From: Flavobacteriaceae bacterium
Lineage (GTDB): Bacteria > Bacteroidota > Bacteroidia > Flavobacteriales > Flavobacteriaceae
DNA: 64,000 nt
Reading direction: 5' to 3'
NCBI GenBank assembly: GCA_014075215.1
Contig: CP046177.1
Coordinates: forward strand, 1,736,501 to 1,800,500
This document shows positions 1-9,816 of this stretch, piece after piece. A program made the position numbers and the translations under genes. The notes below the pieces were generated by a model that saw only the letters and a list, made by a program, of their open reading frames with translations, was not told the DNA's origin and ran no database searches. Numbering within the stretch: the stretch's first letter is position 1; the number at the start of each line of letters is the position of its first letter.

Positions 1-81
1 AAAAAGAAGCAAAAAAAGAAATTTCATCATAACTATTATGTTTTTATTTTAAGTAATTATTTCTATTTGCTAATCTAAAGG
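1..81 (-). mobile_element. IS110-family element, terminal fragment (copy 0)
   Basis: The first 81 bases match the transposase-upstream end of the complete IS110 element that ends at 6530, finishing with the same CTAAAGG terminus. The rest of this copy lies outside the window. It is inserted inside a YD-repeat reading frame, which resumes immediately after it with the flank GAAGGAGATG, close to the GAAGGCTATG flank of the copy at 5198..6530. Confidence 0.9.
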
Positions 82-725
82 AAGGAGATGAAGTTGTTGA
101 AACATTCAAGTATCCTTTGGAACGCAATACTTCTATGCTGAGCTATAACATACTTACGCCGGTGTTGGAGGCCAAAACCACAAAAAACGATGTGGTCATT
201 GGGCATACAAACCATCACTACTACTTTCGGAATATCTCCGGTGGTTTTGACCCCAATCAGCCATACCCGAGAATATATTCACCCTCATATACGGAAGACC
301 ATATAGCAGACCAACAGGTCAACTTTACTCAATATGATGACAAAGGAAACCTGCTGGAGGCCTATGTAAAAGGCAGTAGTTTAAAAACCCGGTATATATG
401 GGACTACCATAAAAAGTACCCCATAGCTAAAATTGCCGGTCAAGGCAATATCACCCCTGCTTCCGCACTGGTAACTGCTGCTGTAAATGCCTCTGAAAAC
501 GGAGATTCGCAACATCTCAGAGATGCCTTACAGGCGATCAGAGATGCACTACCCCATGCGCAGGTAACTACCTATACATACGAAAATCTGGTAGGAATAA
601 AAACCATTACAGACCCCAGAGGGTATACCACCTATTATGATTATGACGCACAAAACCGACTGGAGTTTATAAAAGATGCCTACGGTAAAATTCTAAGTAA
701 AACAACCTATAACTATAAAAACTAG
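82..725 (+). pseudogene. YD-repeat/RHS protein, C-terminal remnant cut by IS110
   Basis: The frame is open from the IS110 boundary to the stop at 725; the first ATG inside it (117) is not a real start. The peptide carries YD-type repeat motifs (YTYENLVGIKTITDPRGYTT, then YYDYDAQNRLEFIKDAYGK) and ends in the QYNYKN-like tail usual for the first gene of Bacteroidetes rhs pairs, which sits directly before a DUF6443 rhs gene. That is the arrangement here: the next start is 5 bases past the stop. The N-terminal part is beyond the left edge, separated by the IS. Probably a surface or secreted scaffold partner of the rhs protein. The family call is firm; the function is inferred from arrangement only. 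Confidence 0.8.
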
Positions 726-730
726 CAGCT

Positions 731-3237
731 ATGACACATTTTTTTAATCATAAAACCATCATATTTGTGCTGTGCCTCTTGAGCATTGGCATCAACAACG
801 CTCAGAAATGGGCTTTTGAATCCAAAGAAAAAAAAGCAGACATCCCTGTTATTACAGGCAAAGAAAGTGTACATCCAAATGACCGGATGACCTATGAAGT
901 TATTTTTCCAAGAAGGCTGGAAGTAGGAGCCTTTGAATGGTCCGTAGATGCAGATGCCGGAAAACTTATAACATATACCAAATCTTCCGCAGTGATTCAA
1001 TGGCATAAAACCGGAGAGGCAAAAATCTACTATGATGTTTTGGAGTCTAGCAGCGGCAGAATGCAATCCGTATACCATGTGAACATCATCCGTACGGCAA
1101 TTCCCAATCCGCCACCTCCACCGACCATTCTAAGTCAAAACTGTACCCGGGCGGTGCTGCAAAAAACAGGTACCATTCCTCAGGGAGAAATGTGGTATTG
1201 GCAGGGAACCAACAAATACGGAACCGATACTTCGCTTCCTGCAACCGACCCCTATACCGTAACAACATCCGGAACCTACCGTATAAGAGCAAGAAATACG
1301 GCAACCGGTAGCTGGAGCCTAAGAGGAAGCTCGGTAAGCGTTACCCTGAGCACTATTGGCGGCCCCACCTGGTATGCCGATTCGGATGAAGACGGCTTAG
1401 GAGACCCCGGTAATACAATCGTACAGTGTACGCAGCCCGAAGGCTATGTTTCCGATGATTCCGACCGGTGCCCCTATACAAACGGAAATGGCAGTACCAC
1501 CGGATGCCCGCCGGGAGTTGAGTTTAGTAATATGAACTATATATATACCATCACCCCTCAAAAAGAAGTAAGCGATATTTCCCAGATTACGAAAAAAAAA
1601 GATGCTGTTAAGCAGGTGGTCTATTTTGACGGCTTAGGACGCCCCATACAAAATATTGCCGTCAACCAAAGTGCTTCGAGCAATAGCATCATCACACATA
1701 TTGATTACGATGCATTTGGCAGGCAATCAAAAGAATACCTGCCATATGACGCCGGCGACGACCTTAGCTTTTACGATGTCAACAGCAAGGTAAAAACAGA
1801 AGCGTTTTACAATATTGCCGCATATCAGAACACTACAAACCCTTATTCTAAAAAGTCTTTTGACGATTCTCCGCTCAACAGGGTATTAAAACAAGCCGCT
1901 CCGGGAAATGACTGGGCCATGGAAAGCGGGCATGAAATACGTTTTGATTATTACTTAAACATGGCTGACGAAGTACGCTTATATACCGTTTCTCTGGATA
2001 GCAACCTGAAAGGAACATTGCAGCACAACACTGCCGTCAACAACGGATATTATGCGGCAGGAACACTCTTTAAAACCGTTACCAAAGACGAAAACTGGAC
2101 TACCGCACACGGACACAACCACACTACCGAAGAATTTAAAAACAAAAGCGGACAGGTAGTCCTCAAAAGAGCTTACAATAATGGCCAAAAGCACGATACC
2201 TACTATATCTATGACGATTATGGAAACCTTAGCTTTGTGCTACCTCCCAAAATGGAGGCCGGTACAGCGGCATTAAGTACCGTACAAAATGCTTTGGACC
2301 ACCTTGCATATCGTTATACTTACGACACTCAAAAAAGGCTGGTAAAAAAGAAAATTCCCGGCAAAGGAGAAGAGGTGATCATCTATGACAAGCTCAACAG
2401 GCCCGTACTGACCCAGGATGCCAGGCAAAAACCGTTAAAACAATGGCTCTTTAACCAAATACGATGTCTTTGGAAGGGTGGCTTATACCGGTATCTACAC
2501 CCACGATTCACAGATCAGTCAAAGTGCCATGCAGCACTATTTTATCAGTCAAAATACCATACACCCCATGCCTCCCATTCCCTATGTGCTGATAAAAGAA
2601 GACAAGGTAAGCAGTGGTACCGGATTTGAAAATACCTACTATTCCAATACCTCATTTCCGAGAACCAATATAGAGGTACTAACGGTAAACTACTATGATG
2701 ATTATAATTTTGACCTGGCAGGGTCTGTTCTGCCCGGTGCTATGGGAGCCGTATACAATCATACGGTAACAGAGAAGGTAAAAGGCCTGCCTACGGGCAA
2801 CAGGGTAAGAGTGCTGGAAAGCAACCCCGCTAAGTGGATCACTACAGTAAATTATTACAATAACAAAGGACAGGTCATTTATGTATACAGCAAAAATGAG
2901 TTTTTGCAAACCACAGACATCGTAAAATCCAACCCGGATTTTGTTGGAAAAGTACTAGAGACTACCACTTTTCATACAAAAACCGACGACCATCTGTTAG
3001 GAACCCAAATCATAACGGATACCTTTACCTATGACCATGTGGGAAGGTTGGTTTCGCAAACTCAAAATATCAATGGAGCGCGAGCTAGTGAGCAACTACT
3101 GAAAAACACCTATGACGAATTGGGGCAGCTGACCGCTAAGGCAGTAGGTGGAAAAACGTATGCCGCAGGGCCTTTGCAACAGGTAGATTATACGTACAAC
3201 GTACGCGGATGGTTGCAAAACATCAATCAAGATACAA
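731..3237 (+). pseudogene. full-length rhs (DUF6443/YD-repeat) gene, 5' segment with frameshift
   Basis: This is the N-terminal part of a secreted RHS polymorphic-toxin carrier. A signal peptide ends near residue 24 (...IGINNAQ). Ig/PKD-like sequence follows, then a calcium-type D-rich stretch (DSDEDGLGDP, near residue 220), a DUF6443-like start of the RHS shell (VVYFDGLGRPIQNIAV) and YD repeats. The frame breaks near 2455, where an extra C in ttaacC interrupts LF(N/T)KYDVFGRVAYTG; removing one C joins 731..2454 to the frame that is open until 3237. The IS3 element then cuts the gene between QNINQDT and KDDND. The gene continues at 4551..5197 and 6531..7666. With a frameshift and two IS insertions it cannot make the full-length product. 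Confidence 0.85.
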
Positions 3238-4547
3238 TGTCTCGTCCTAAAATAGGGCTACAGTTAATTATTAAAATTTATGCTACATTTTTGTGCACGT
3301 AATTAGGTGTTTTATAATCTAAAGATAAATGTAATCTTTTATTATTATATAATTTGATTGCATTTTTTGTTGCTTTTTTGGCGTGATTGATATTTGTAAA
3401 TGTTTGGTCGAGGAAGAATTCATCTTTTAAAATTCCGTTAACTCTTTCGGCCATTGCGTTTTCGTAGCAATGATTTTCTTGGGTCATACTGATTTGTATC
3501 TTTTTTCTTTTCAAAATTTGAGTATAAACATTGCTACAATATTGTATTCCTCTATCAGAATGATGTATGATTTCTTCGGTATTTTTAGTTTGATAAATAG
3601 CTTTATTTAAAGCTCTAACACAGCCTTTAAGTTCTAAACTATCACTAATATCATAGCCTACTATTTTTCTTGAATACATATCAGTAATAAGTGCTAAATA
3701 ACAAAATCCATTTATAGTTCTTATATAGGTAATATCCGAAGCCCAAACTTGGTTAGGTCTATTAATGATCAGGTCTTTTATGATATTTTTATATTTATAA
3801 AAACGATGGTAAGAGTTGGTTGTTTTAGAAGAATATTTTTTCCTTCTAATTAACAAATTATTTTCTTTTAAGATTCTAAATAACTGGTCTCTACCTATAT
3901 TTATATTCTGTTTCCTAAAATCATTATGTAAGGATTTCATTAGCTTTCTAGTACCTTCTCTGGGTAATGTTTTCCTGCTTTTTTTAACAAGCATTATTAC
4001 ATTTTGTTCTATTTGTTTTTTAAGAACAAACCTTTTTTGATATTTGTAATAAGCATCTCTTTTTAACTCGAAAGCATTACAAATAGTAGCGATGGCGTAC
4101 CTTCTTTTTTTTCTATTAATCGGTGCTATTTTCATTAAGGCTTTATGTTTAAGTTTTTTTTTTAATTCTTCAACATTTTTATAGCCAAGATTTTCAGCAG
4201 CTACTTCAAGATAACTATCATTCACAAGTTTATCTAGATCCTTTTTAATAAGAAGATCTTTGAGTTGTTTTAGCTCTTTTTGAAGGGCTTTAATACGGGA
4301 TAATTCGTCGTCTGTTTGCACGGTTACACGGGTGTTCATTAAATCTTTACGGTCATATTTTTTAATCCATACGTTTATCGTACTAGATTGTATGCCGTAA
4401 GTTAAGGCAATTTGTCTTTTGGAATGGTTTCCTTTGGTAAGTTCTGCTAATACTTTGAGTTTAAAACTCTCACTATAACGTCTTACATATCCATCATTTT
4501 TATACATATACTTGTTGTTTTTTGTATACATATTTCAGGACGGGTCA
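3238..4547 (-). mobile_element. IS3-family insertion sequence (1310 bp)
   Basis: The ends are imperfect inverted repeats: TGTCTCGTCCTAAAATA at 3238 and, read from the other end at 4547, TGACCCGTCCTGAAATA. A 3-bp duplication CAA flanks it (3235..3237 and 4548..4550), the usual size for IS3. Removing the element plus one CAA restores the rhs frame (gat aca aaa gac). The single gene inside is a DDE transposase on the minus strand. Confidence 0.93.
3278..4531 (-). CDS. IS3-family transposase (OrfA and OrfB in one frame)
   Basis: A 417-residue transposase of the IS3/IS150 type. The N-terminal ~90 residues are an HTH_28/Tnp_1-like DNA-binding part (YSESFKLKVLAEL...HSKRQIALTYGIQSSTINVWIKKY) followed by a coiled-coil-like KALQKELKQLKDLL. 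The C-terminal ~200 residues are the rve integrase core: WASDITYI (first Asp), HSDRGIQYCS (second Asp) and ENAMAERVNGILKDE (catalytic Glu). Most IS3 elements split these parts into two frames joined by -1 frameshifting; here they are fused, so no frameshift signal is needed. It fills nearly the whole element, and no disabling change was seen. Confidence 0.93.
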   Translation of the reverse strand: MYTKNNKYMYKNDGYVRRYSESFKLKVLAELTKGNHSKRQIALTYGIQSSTINVWIKKYDRKDLMNTRVTVQTDDELSRIKALQKELKQLKDLLIKKDLDKLVNDSYLEVAAENLGYKNVEELKKKLKHKALMKIAPINRKKRRYAIATICNAFELKRDAYYKYQKRFVLKKQIEQNVIMLVKKSRKTLPREGTRKLMKSLHNDFRKQNINIGRDQLFRILKENNLLIRRKKYSSKTTNSYHRFYKYKNIIKDLIINRPNQVWASDITYIRTINGFCYLALITDMYSRKIVGYDISDSLELKGCVRALNKAIYQTKNTEEIIHHSDRGIQYCSNVYTQILKRKKIQISMTQENHCYENAMAERVNGILKDEFFLDQTFTNINHAKKATKNAIKLYNNKRLHLSLDYKTPNYVHKNVA

Positions 4548-4550
4548 CAA

Positions 4551-5197
4551 AAGACGACAACGATTTGTTTAACTTTACTTTGCGTTATAACAAACCTGCG
4601 GCGGGTGCCACAGCGCTTTTTAACGGAAATATCAGTCAAACTCATTGGAATACGCTCAATACCGATAGCAGTACCAAAACCTATTCGTATAGCTACGATC
4701 ATCTGAACAGGATTGTAAGCGCTATAGATAATACCGGAAAATACAACCTTAACAGTGTGGATTATGATAAAAACGAAAATATTCTTGCCTTGCAAAGGCA
4801 AGGACACCTAAACCCCGATGCCACCGCTTTTGGACTGATGGATGATTTGACCTATACATATAACAGTGGAAACCAACTGCTAAAAGTAGCGGATGCTTCG
4901 GGGGTTACCGAAGGATTTAAGGATGGAAATACTTCGGGAGATGATTATACCTATGATGTGAATGGTAATATGATATCGGATAAGAATAAAGGAATTACAG
5001 ATATATGGTACAACCATTTAAACCTACCTGTTGGAGTACGTTTTGAAGATGATAGTAGTATTTCATATAAGTATGATGCAACAGGAGTAAAGATGTCAAA
5101 GTTTTTAGTTAATGAAACAACAGGAGAAGAAAGACATACAAGCTATGCAGGTAGTTTTGTATATGAAAACAACGTTTTGCAGTTTTTTGCTACTCCC
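4551..5197 (+). pseudogene. full-length rhs gene, middle segment
   Basis: Continuation of the broken rhs gene between the IS3 (ends 4547, then the CAA duplication) and the IS110 (starts 5198). It begins in frame with KDDNDLFNFTLRYNK and carries further YD repeats (YSYDHLNRIVSAIDNTGKYN, YDKNENILALQRQGH, YTYDVNGNMISDKNKG, IWYNHLNLPV, YKYDATGVKMSK). It stops at LQFFATP, and the sequence after the IS110 continues EGYVKNP, as in the orphan copy at 11675..13381 (LQFFNQPEGYVKN). Its first internal ATG (4565) is not a real start. Confidence 0.85.
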
Positions 5198-5246
5198 GTA
5201 TTCTATGATAAAAACAAGTAAAAGTTGAGATATTATTTTTACTAAT

Positions 5247-6242
5247 TTATGCAGCAAATTTAAAAGTATCTACATAGGGTGTTTGTCGTTTGACAACGGC
5301 AAACACTCTTGCTATTAATTTGTTTCTAATAATGTTAACGGTACTCATTTTACTTTTGCCTTGTTTTATTCTTTTATGATAGTATAATTTCATTTCTGGG
5401 TTATGTTGTATAGCAGAAATAGCGCACATATTAATAATTGCTTTCAATTTTTTATTAGCCAAATGAGAGACTTTTGTACGTCCTTTAATACTAGTTCCAG
5501 ATTGGTAAGGAAAAGGAGCAACACCACAATAAGAGGCAAACTTTCTCCAGTTTTCAAATTTTGAAAAATTGTCAGTAAACACAATCATCATTATAGCAGT
5601 TTGCATTCCTATACCTTTAACACTAGTAACAAGTTTATAGGTTTCTTTTAACATTATATTTTGGTCAATAATAGCTTGCATTTGAGTATTAATCTTGTGT
5701 ATTTGTTTGGTTAGTTCTGCAATCATTTTTTGTTGAACGTCAAAGATTATTTTATACTCTTTTGCTTTATAAATTCTTTTTTGTTCTTTCAAAGTAACTT
5801 TAAAACCAGCTCTTTGTTTGTTAAGTTTTGTCCTTAAAGATAAGAGACTTTTTAGTTGTAATATACTTCTTTTAGGTAGCTTACTGGGTTTAAGTTCTTC
5901 TTTTAATCGATACCCATATAGAGCAATGCGTTTGGCATCAATTTGGTCATCCTTTCCACGAGCAATACCAATAGATCTTTTAATTTCTAAACCAGAAGCT
6001 ATGAAAAAAGATAATTTTTGTTCAGTTAAAGACACAGATAATAAATGAGAGTACATTCCTGTATGTTCAAATACAAACATGGTTTCTTCTTTAGAGAAAG
6101 ACGAATTTTTAAAACTCCACTTTAGCATTAATTTAAATCCAGATTTACTGTTCTCAAACTGTTGAACAATTTGTTTAGAATAGATACAAACATCAATTAA
6201 TAATTTACTGACATCGATTCCGATAATTTCATTTGTTTTCAT
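5247..6242 (-). CDS. IS110-family DEDD transposase/recombinase
   Basis: A 331-residue recombinase. The N-terminal RuvC-like DEDD domain begins with GIDVSKLLIDVCIY (first acidic residue), has EHTGMYS near residue 70 and DQIDAKRIALYGYRL near residue 105. The C-terminal Tnp_20 domain carries the helix-hairpin-helix-like SVKGIGMQTAIMMIVF and GVAPFPYQSGTSIKGR, whose serine is the expected nucleophile region. Members cut and rejoin DNA through a serine attack guided by a non-coding RNA from the element. The protein is identical in copies 1, 2, 3 and 5, so spread was recent. The ATG at 6242 follows directly on the non-coding leader. Confidence 0.95.
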   Translation of the reverse strand: MKTNEIIGIDVSKLLIDVCIYSKQIVQQFENSKSGFKLMLKWSFKNSSFSKEETMFVFEHTGMYSHLLSVSLTEQKLSFFIASGLEIKRSIGIARGKDDQIDAKRIALYGYRLKEELKPSKLPKRSILQLKSLLSLRTKLNKQRAGFKVTLKEQKRIYKAKEYKIIFDVQQKMIAELTKQIHKINTQMQAIIDQNIMLKETYKLVTSVKGIGMQTAIMMIVFTDNFSKFENWRKFASYCGVAPFPYQSGTSIKGRTKVSHLANKKLKAIINMCAISAIQHNPEMKLYYHKRIKQGKSKMSTVNIIRNKLIARVFAVVKRQTPYVDTFKFAA

Positions 6243-6335
6243 AATTTTGTAATTAGATATTAATAATAGTTACTTAAACTAAGACCTTTAATAAGGGCAG
6301 AAACTGAAATTCTATATGGTTCTAAGTAACTTTTA

Positions 6336-6407
6336 AAAAGAACGGAGACTAATACGGGGGATGGCTCTAAAAAGCTAGCTGGCCGCTAAAGTTCACTCCG
6401 TTCTTTT
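6336..6407 (-). ncRNA. candidate bridge/seek RNA core of IS110 copy 1
   Basis: Between the upstream end and the transposase start lies a perfect 12-bp stem, AAAAGAACGGAG with CTCCGTTCTTTT, closing a 48-base loop. Read in the transposase direction, the loop contains CTTTAG (identical to the element's left end) and CCCCCGTATT, which is complementary to the right end AATAC followed by GGGGG. The right target flanks in this window are G-rich: GGGAG here and GGGGT at copy 4. IS110-group elements are known to carry a guiding RNA at this place. Extent and guide roles are inferred. Confidence 0.6.
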
Positions 6408-6530
6408 GTGTTTTTGGTTATCAACAAAATAAGAGTTATTAACAAAGAAAAAAAGAAGCAAAAAAAGAAATTTCATCATAACTATTATGTTTTTATTTTA
6501 AGTAATTATTTCTATTTGCTAATCTAAAGG

Positions 6531-7666
6531 AAGGCTATGTAAAACCCAATTACAGTATTGGTAGAGACGGTAATCCGGAGTATTTGCTGAATTATCAATA
6601 TGTATATCAATATAAAGACCACTTGGGGAATATTAGACTATCATACACAGATACCGATGATTCGGGGGATATATCTCAAGATGAGATTGTAGAGGAGAGC
6701 TCGTATTATCCCTTTGGACTCAAACATAAAGGGTATAATAATGTTGTAAATGGCGTTAAAAACAACTACAAAACGTTCCAAGGACAGGAAATTTCAAAAG
6801 AGCTTGGATTGAATGTTTTGGAATTTAGATACAGAATGCACGACCCAGCAATTGGAAGATTTTGGCAAATAGATCCATTAGGAGAAGAGTATAGTTATCA
6901 ATCACCTTACAATTTTGCTGAAAATAGAGTTATTGATGGTATTGAACTTGAGGGGTTAGAATGGATGAGTATAAAGGACGATGATGACAATATAACAGGA
7001 TATAATTGGGTTGGTTATAATGATAATGGAACAGCAGTCGAAGGAAGTGTTGGTGATGCAGCATTAGTTATGGGTAATGGGTCTGTTGTGCATTTTACCA
7101 CGCAGTCTGGTGAAAATGGAAGAATGGAAAGTGCTGTTAACATTTTAACACCAAATGAAAACGGTATGGTGGAAATGCCTGAAAGCGGAACAACTTTTAC
7201 TTCATACAATAGAAATGATGGACAAAGAAATGGACAAACTATTCAAGATGGTTGGGGAACGGCAGGAAATGTAGCCAATTTTATAAATCTATCTGGACAA
7301 TATGAATCTCAATTTAGAGGAGATAGACTTCAATTTGGTGATTTTTCTACAGAAACAGGAGACTCTCCTTTTTTTAGGACAAGAAGGGGGTGGGCGCAAC
7401 ACTCCACTCATTATAATGGAAGTCAAGCAGATTTTAGATATACAAATTCTTCAGGTCAAACTATAATAGGTCAAGGAAAAAGAGCTGCAGGGCTTTCTGA
7501 TCCAAGCAGAGTTCAAACATTAGTTAATATAGCTAATAGTCTTGGAATGGATCACATCCATTTAGGCACTCCATTACAAGACAAAATAAAAGGGCAAGGA
7601 GTAAAATTTAATAGTGGACATAATAACCATATACATATAGGAACTGGAAATGGGAAAAAGAAATAA
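6531..7666 (+). pseudogene. full-length rhs gene, 3' segment: RHS core end plus LAS-metallopeptidase-like toxin tip
   Basis: In frame from the IS110 end (EGYVKNPNYS). The conserved RHS-associated core is RYRMHDPAIGRFWQIDPLGEEYSYQSPYNFAENRVIDGIELEG, after which the polymorphic tip begins. Counting from the ATG at 6584, the tip shows H276-x6-D283 (HYNGSQAD) and H349-x-H351 (NNHIHI). This is the zinc-ligand pattern of LAS peptidases (M15/M74/VanX type), which cut peptidoglycan or D-Ala peptides. Cleavage of periplasmic peptidoglycan would fit the lipoprotein gene that overlaps its end. An almost identical second copy lies in the opposite arm (11675..12693). If translated alone from 6584 it would lack the rest of the shell. 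The tip function is an inference from motifs. Confidence 0.75.
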
Positions 7667-8204
7667 AATAATTATCGCATTCTTAATATTTTTGGTAATC
7701 ATTTCTTGTAATAAAAAACCTAATATAAGAAATATTAATTTTGATAAGTTTTATATTAAGGAATTAGGTTTTAAAGGGTTTAATATTGATAGTCTAGATA
7801 GTGTATATCCTGACAAATTAATTGAAGTTGATAGCTCTGATTTGGCGTTTAAAAAAATATTAAAAAATAATACTTCTGCAAAATATTACTATTATTCTGT
7901 TTTAGACACAACAAACCATTATTCTTATGTTTATTACTTTTATAATGAAGGCAAAGAATATTGTTTAAGTATCATAAACTATTCTAAAAAAGGAGAATTA
8001 ATTGATTCTCATCCTTTAATTTGTAATGGAGGTGAAGATTTTTATGAAATTAAATCAAAATTCATCAATGATAGTATTATTGAACAAGTAAGTATTGAAG
8101 GCTATTACTCATATGACCCTGATTCATTAATTATTGATAAATCGGAAAAATCGATTATTAAATTAAAATCTACAGGAGAGATTTTAGTTAATCCTAGTAA
8201 TTGA
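7650..8204 (+). CDS. lipoprotein, probable immunity protein for the LAS-type rhs tip (copy 1)
   Basis: A 184-residue protein with a lipoprotein signal: a lysine/arginine start, a hydrophobic run and the lipobox VIISC, so Cys20 is lipidated and the protein is held in a membrane facing the periplasm. The rest is acidic, without motifs I recognise. The start overlaps the last 17 bases of the rhs tip, so the two are translationally coupled. In polymorphic toxin loci the gene directly after the tip normally encodes the cognate immunity protein, and a periplasmic lipoprotein fits a peptidoglycan-cutting toxin. An identical gene follows the second tip copy at 11137..11691. A terminator follows at 8257. 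Confidence 0.75.
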   Translation: MGKRNKIIIAFLIFLVIISCNKKPNIRNINFDKFYIKELGFKGFNIDSLDSVYPDKLIEVDSSDLAFKKILKNNTSAKYYYYSVLDTTNHYSYVYYFYNEGKEYCLSIINYSKKGELIDSHPLICNGGEDFYEIKSKFINDSIIEQVSIEGYYSYDPDSLIIDKSEKSIIKLKSTGEILVNPSN

Positions 8205-8256
8205 TAGATAAGGGTAATGCCCTACAGATTCTTATTAAAAATAAGGAAAAATAAAT

Positions 8257-8285
8257 AAAAACCACTTCTAACGAGGTGGTTTTTT
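8257..8285 (+). terminator. rho-independent terminator after the rhs-tip/lipoprotein pair
   Basis: The stem AAAAACCACTTC / GAGGTGGTTTTT (12 pairs, one wobble) has the loop TAAC and runs into TTTTTT. It lies 52 bases past the lipoprotein stop, and its mirror image follows the duplicate pair at 11056..11084. Confidence 0.85.
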
Positions 8286-8312
8286 AGTTTCAAAGCACGT
8301 TTTCAAAAAAAC

Positions 8313-9731
8313 GGGTCAAGCAAAAAAGTTGTGGGATTTAGATTTTTACGCATAAATTTTAGATAGTCTGAATAGGAAGAAAGGAACAGATCTTACGCCT
8401 CTAAATTGTAGTCTAAAAGTTTTTATTTTAGCATTAAAAGATTCAGCAGAAGCATTGGTACTTCTATTATCAAAGAAATTTAAGATGCTTCGATAATGAC
8501 TTTGTATTGATCTAGCTACTGTTCCAAAACTTTTACTGAACTCTGATTTTTCTACCTTATCATACCATCTAGCTAGTTTTGTATATGCTACCGCCTTGTC
8601 TTTTGTCTTTTGATAAATCGTTGCCAGTTCTCTAGTAAGCTCATAAGCTCGTTCCAAGTTGGGGTATCTTTCAAAGAGTAATTCTGCTCTAAATTTTTGT
8701 TTGGCTGTCCATTTGTTAGGGGCTTTAAAGAGTAAATACCTACTTCTAGCTAGTAGTTGTTTGGGAGTATCTCCATTGTCAAGGATATTCGGTTTAAAGT
8801 TTTTTCCTGTTTCTTTAGCCAATGCTATTTCATTATTTTCTTGTTCTATGGTTTTCCATCTATACTGTATTCGAATTTCTTGCAAGGCATCATAAGCTCG
8901 TTTTTGTACATGAAATCGGTCTGTGACCTGAGTAGCTTTAGGAAAGGCTTTTTTAGCAATCTTTTCCATAGTAGGTGCCATATCCAAAGTGATTTCTTCT
9001 ACTAAATATCGGTCTTTACTTGGAATTTTCCTTAACACTTCTATGACTCGTTCACTTTGTGTGGTAGCTACTATGGCTACTAAACTGCCTCGTTTTCCTT
9101 TACCTGCTTTGTTGGTAATCACTGTATAGAGCTCGCCTTGAGTATGCTACTTCATCAATACTTAAATGAGTTCCTATATTCTTCTTAAAAAGCAGCCATT
9201 GGTCGGCATGAGCTAATTGATCCCAAGTCAAAAAGTTACTTAAATGATTGCGATATTGTTCTTCTAATCGCTTGCCGTTAAGGTGATAGTAGGTAGATAA
9301 ACTTTTACAACTTACTGGAATACTATCTAACAAGCCTCTTTAAAAAAAGAGAGAACTCTTCTGTCATTCGAGTTCCCTTTGCTACCAAATTCCAATCTCT
9401 TGAGAATACTTCTGAGGTATCAACATCTAACCATCGTCTACGTTTTACTTGTAAAAAACAAGCCTTGTTACGTACTGGAAAATCTTGAATATCTACTACT
9501 GGGTAAAATCCTTTGGAATGTAATTTACGATGAGATAACTCATCTGGTTGTATAGGTTTTTCTTCTAAAACCAAAGTAAGTTTGTTCGTTGAATCTTTTA
9601 CCTCTTTAAGTTCAAAGTAATCTAAAATACCTTCGGGTAAAAAATGCTTCAGGAGCTCTTGTGTATGCATTTGAGTTTTTAAACCAAAACTCTAAAAAAT
9701 TAACCTACTCCACAAACTTTTTGCTTGATCC
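8313..9731 (-). mobile_element. ISL3-type (ISAon1-like) insertion sequence, 1419 bp
   Basis: The ends are imperfect ~22-bp inverted repeats: GGGTCAAGCAAAAAAGTTGTGG at 8313 and, from the other side, GGATCAAGCAAAAAGTTTGTGG ending at 9731. An exact 8-bp target duplication AAAAAAAC lies at 8305..8312 and 9732..9739, the size typical of ISL3. The other arm of inverted duplication A has the uninterrupted target (near 11030), so the element arrived after the duplication. The transposase is frameshifted. Confidence 0.93.
8346..9670 (-). pseudogene. ISAon1/ISL3-type transposase, frameshifted
   Basis: Three consecutive minus-strand pieces make one transposase. The N-terminal region (9323..9670, 115 aa, MHTQELLKHFLPEGILDYFE...) corresponds to the separate N-terminal ORF often annotated for ISAon1 elements. 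The middle piece (9100..9333) carries LSIDEVAYS with the first catalytic Asp, and 8346..9122 carries ITNKAGKGKRGSLVAIVATT, DMAPTMEKIAKKAFPKATQVTDRFHVQK (second Asp) and STNASAESFNAKIKTFRLQFRGV with the final Glu. The first break, near 9330, may be natural for the family. The second, near 9135, interrupts SQGELYTVITNKA, reading TAC-TC-AAGG where about two bases seem lost, and looks like real decay. Confidence 0.85.
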
Positions 9732-9816
9732 AAAAAAACTTATCAACAATTCTTTTTTCGTCTCTATCCCTTACTGTGACTAGCCTCTCGCTGTTTTTTC
9801 TTTGTTTTTCTTTTCT

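Larger units (their letters stand above)
5198..6530 (-). mobile_element. IS110-family element, complete copy 1 (1333 bp)
   Basis: Read in the transposase direction, the element runs from CCTTTAGATTAGC (6530) to TCATAGAATAC (5198). The boundaries were set by comparing five copies in the window. There are no terminal inverted repeats and at most one shared base (C) at the junction, as usual for IS110. About 288 bases precede the transposase, and they hold the structured RNA candidate. It splits the rhs gene at ACTCCC|GAAGGC. Confidence 0.93.

Noticed and set aside
722..1304. Minus-strand open frames opposite the rhs gene
   Set aside because: They mirror the codons of the rhs gene and lack start signals.
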